Assembly (NCBI GenBank): GCA_009908535.1
Contig: JAAAOD010000048.1
Coordinates: 1 to 7,049, forward strand
Source: Verrucomicrobiota bacterium
GTDB lineage: Bacteria; Verrucomicrobiota; Verrucomicrobiia; Opitutales; Oceanipulchritudinaceae
Reading direction: 5' to 3'
Length of the DNA: 7,049 bases
Made by a program: the position numbers and the translations under genes. Position 1 is the first letter of the stretch. Every line of letters begins with the position of its first letter. Below the pieces are notes generated by a model. That model was given only the letters and a program-made list of their open reading frames with translations. It did not search any database and was not told the origin of the DNA. Below, piece by piece: positions 5,133-7,049 of this stretch.

Positions 5133-6662
5133 ATGTTCGAGCGCATCCTCATCGCCAATCGCGGCCTCATCCAGGCCAACTGCGTCCGCGCCGTGAAGCA
5201 ACTCGGCGCGCGCGCACTCACTCTTTTCGAGGAGGACGACCGGGACAGTGCCGGGGTGCGCAATGCCGACGAGGCTTACCGACTTGAGCAGCGCGACCCG
5301 GAGGTACGGCCCTACCTTGATCTTGAGCAGATCGTCGACCTCGCCGGGAAGCTGAAGGTCGATGCCGTGCATCCCGGCTACGGGTTCCTCGCCCAGAATG
5401 CCCGGTTTGGTCACGAACTGCGCAAGCGCGGTATTCACCTCATCGCCCCGAGCGCCGGAAGCTCCGTCTCCCTCGGTAACAAGGCCGCCGTCAAGGAGGC
5501 GGCGCGGCAGTGCGGCCTGCCCGTGCTCGACGGGAGTGCCGCGGTCAGTGAGGTCGGCCCCCTGCGCGAGGCGGCCGCGCGCCTCCATTTCCCCCTTCTC
5601 GTCAAACCGGCACATGGCTACGGGGGGATCGGGCTGCGCACCATCCGCGATGCCGGGCAGCTCGAGGCCTCCCTCGAGGCTGTCCATGCGGTCAGCCGCA
5701 ACTTTCTTCTCAATTCCCCGGACCTCTATATCGAGCAGCTGCTCCCCGGGGCCCGCCACCTCGAGTTTCCCGTCCTGCGCGACCAGCAGGGACGCACGGT
5801 GGTGTTCCCGGAACTGGATTGTTCCCTCCAACGGCGCTACCAGAAACTGATGGTGGAAACCCCGGCGTGGGGGCTCGATCCGGACCTGCGGGCGCGATTG
5901 CAGTCGGAAGTGCGCGTTCTTTGTGAACGGCTCGAAATCCAGGGGTTCGCCTCGGTGGAGTTCCTCCTCAAGGAGGGGCGGCCCTGGTTTCTTGAAATCA
6001 ACAATTACATCCAGCCCTCGCACACGGCCACCTCCCTTCTGACCGGAGTTGATGTATTGAAAGAGCAGATACGGCTGCTCTCCGGCGCGCCTCTCGGAGT
6101 GTCGGCTTCCGCCGTCAAGTGCGACCGGCACGTCCTCGGCGTCTACGTCTTCGCCGAAGACCCCGATAACAATTTTGTTCCCTCGCCCGGTCACGTGGAT
6201 CGCCTTTATCTTCCTTTCGGGGAGGACATCTGCCTTCAGACTTCCATTTTCAGCGGGGCCCGGGTCTCTCCTTATTACGATCCCATGGTGGCGAAGCTGC
6301 TCTCGTGTGGAACCACCCGCGACGAGGCCCTCCTCAAGCTCAAGATCGCCCTTGAGGAGTTTTTCGTCGAGGGCGTGAAGACGAACCTGCCGCTGCTGCG
6401 GGGGGTTCTGGTATCACCGGAGTTCCTTGATGGCGGCCTGACGACCGCTTTCCTGAATGATGCCGATACCCGGCACCGCATCGTCGAGGGCATTAAGTCG
6501 GAGCGGGATGCCGAAGTGGCCGCCCTCGTCGCCGCTCTCGCCCTCCATCGGGACGGGGAGGTCCTGAAACGGGTCGGTGCCGACGAGGGTAACGACAATC
6601 CCTCTGTCTTCAGTGCCGCGACCCGCTGGTTGAAACCGCGCAAAAACCGCCGCTCGTTATGA
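5133..6662 (+). CDS. Biotin-carboxylase-like ATP-grasp protein lacking key catalytic residues
   Basis: This 509-residue protein has the full biotin carboxylase fold: N-terminal domain (FERILIANRG, HPGYGFLAQNARF 80-92), ATP-grasp (about 113-310) and C-terminal domain (AEDP 341-344, YYDPMVAKLL 381-390, EGVKTNLPLL 413-422). It aligns with E. coli AccC almost without gaps, so residue numbers nearly coincide. Retained are Lys117, Lys158, Glu201, His209, Gln233, Arg235, Lys238, Glu276, Glu288, Asn290 and Gln294, the ATP, metal and part of the bicarbonate site. Changed are Arg292 to Tyr, Val295 to Pro, Glu296 to Ser, Arg338 to Tyr and His236 to Tyr. NRGEIA has become NRGLIQ, and the glycine-rich loop (SGGGGGRGM in AccC) is AHGYGGIGL. 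In AccC, Arg292 and Glu296 hold and activate bicarbonate and Arg338 stabilises the biotin enolate, so normal biotin carboxylation is unlikely. The last 60 residues (VAALVAALALHRDGEV... W499) resemble the linker after BC in PccA-type alpha subunits. It lies 17 bp after the carboxyltransferase and overlaps the next gene by ATGA. Confidence 0.88.
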   Translation: MFERILIANRGLIQANCVRAVKQLGARALTLFEEDDRDSAGVRNADEAYRLEQRDPEVRPYLDLEQIVDLAGKLKVDAVHPGYGFLAQNARFGHELRKRGIHLIAPSAGSSVSLGNKAAVKEAARQCGLPVLDGSAAVSEVGPLREAAARLHFPLLVKPAHGYGGIGLRTIRDAGQLEASLEAVHAVSRNFLLNSPDLYIEQLLPGARHLEFPVLRDQQGRTVVFPELDCSLQRRYQKLMVETPAWGLDPDLRARLQSEVRVLCERLEIQGFASVEFLLKEGRPWFLEINNYIQPSHTATSLLTGVDVLKEQIRLLSGAPLGVSASAVKCDRHVLGVYVFAEDPDNNFVPSPGHVDRLYLPFGEDICLQTSIFSGARVSPYYDPMVAKLLSCGTTRDEALLKLKIALEEFFVEGVKTNLPLLRGVLVSPEFLDGGLTTAFLNDADTRHRIVEGIKSERDAEVAALVAALALHRDGEVLKRVGADEGNDNPSVFSAATRWLKPRKNRRSL

Positions 6663-7049
6663 ATTACCGCGTAAACTGCCACAAGCGACACAGCGTCACC
6701 ATCGACGACAAAGTCGATATGGGGAAACCCTTCAGTGTGAACGTGGACAAGAACGATTATGATGTGGAGATCCGCAAAGTGCAGGCCGACGGACGGATCA
6801 AAACCCTTATGGTGAACCATCGGGTGTGTCCCATTGAGGTGGAACGCCGCGGGGACGGCATGCCGGTACGGGTCTATTTGAAGGGGGTCCCCTTCGATGT
6901 CGAAATCTCCAAGGTCGCGTCCACGCGCCTGCGCGCCCCCGAGGTTGAAACCACTTCCAATGGGTCCGTGCCCGCCCTGTTACCGGGTCAGATCGTCCGC
7001 GTCCTTGTCCAACCCGGCGAAAGGGTGGAGAAGGGAGCGCCTCTGCTCA
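6659..7049 (+). CDS. BT-linker/biotinyl carrier subunit, N-terminal part (cut by window end)
   Basis: ATG 6659 overlaps the TGA of the preceding gene (ATGA), implying coupled translation; there is no Shine-Dalgarno. The 130 visible residues are open to the end of the window. Residues 1-90 are an antiparallel beta-barrel type sequence (FSVNVDKNDYDVEI, IKTLMVNHRVCPIEVE, MPVRVYLKGVPFDVEI), resembling the BT domain that joins biotin carboxylase to carboxyltransferase in PccA-type alpha subunits. From about residue 100, GSVPALLPGQIVRVLVQPGE and RVEKGAPLL match the first half of a biotinyl (or lipoyl) carrier domain, with ALLPG in place of the common APMPG. The biotinylated lysine, normally in an EAMKM motif a few residues after this point, lies beyond the window. 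Context with a carboxyltransferase makes biotin rather than lipoate the expected cofactor. It probably carries carboxyl groups for the neighbouring carboxyltransferase and tethers the complex. Confidence 0.85.
   Translation, partial: MNYRVNCHKRHSVTIDDKVDMGKPFSVNVDKNDYDVEIRKVQADGRIKTLMVNHRVCPIEVERRGDGMPVRVYLKGVPFDVEISKVASTRLRAPEVETTSNGSVPALLPGQIVRVLVQPGERVEKGAPLL

Noticed and set aside
5112..6194. Long open frame on the minus strand opposite the biotin-carboxylase-like gene
   Set aside because: It is the antisense shadow of a GC-rich gene; its translation shows no recognisable domain, whereas the + strand matches biotin carboxylase throughout.
5133..6662. Pseudogene interpretation of the biotin-carboxylase-like gene
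   Set aside because: The frame is intact, the length is full, a strong Shine-Dalgarno and coupled downstream start are present, and ATP/metal residues are kept; selective loss of catalytic residues fits a diverged function better than decay.

Overview
The window reads as bacterial, most likely from the Verrucomicrobia/PVC group. Two features point that way: a small secreted protein ending in a PEP-CTERM sorting tail (VPEPSTFALIGG... RRRL), and a large secreted protein whose C-terminal part carries the DPDGDGLSNWFEYALG pattern common in verrucomicrobial exported proteins. Upstream Shine-Dalgarno sequences are mostly weak, with one strong exception. The taxonomic call is inference; there is no marker gene. 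All genes are on the + strand.

Layout. Positions 1-195 hold the last 64 codons of an unrecognised gene. An AT-richer gap (196-347) contains a possible promoter and a strong 11-bp hairpin. Next come two secreted proteins 41 bp apart: the PEP-CTERM protein (348-932) and a 744-residue CAP/SCP-domain protein (974-3208). A 33-bp tandem repeat, eight near-identical copies (3208-3471), starts exactly at the stop codon of the CAP gene and fills most of the space before the next operon. From 3532 onward lies a biotin-dependent acyl-CoA carboxylase operon: carboxyltransferase beta subunit (3532-5115), biotin-carboxylase-like ATP-grasp protein (5133-6662), and the start of a linker-plus-biotinyl-carrier protein (6659 to the window end). 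The last two overlap by ATGA and look like an alpha subunit (BC-BT-BCCP) split into two polypeptides.

In an ordinary complex the biotin carboxylase would charge biotin on the carrier with bicarbonate and ATP, and the carboxyltransferase would move the carboxyl group to an acyl-CoA. The most notable observation is that the biotin-carboxylase-like protein aligns nearly residue for residue with E. coli AccC and keeps the ATP and metal residues, but has lost Arg292, Glu296 and Arg338 (now Tyr, Ser, Tyr), the bicarbonate-binding, general-base and biotin-enolate residues, and its glycine-rich loop is altered. The carboxyltransferase is intact. The complex may therefore be a decarboxylase or transcarboxylase, may borrow a catalytic subunit from elsewhere, or may perform different chemistry. 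The 33-bp repeat array, with a hairpin preserved by G-C/G-U exchange, is the second item worth attention.
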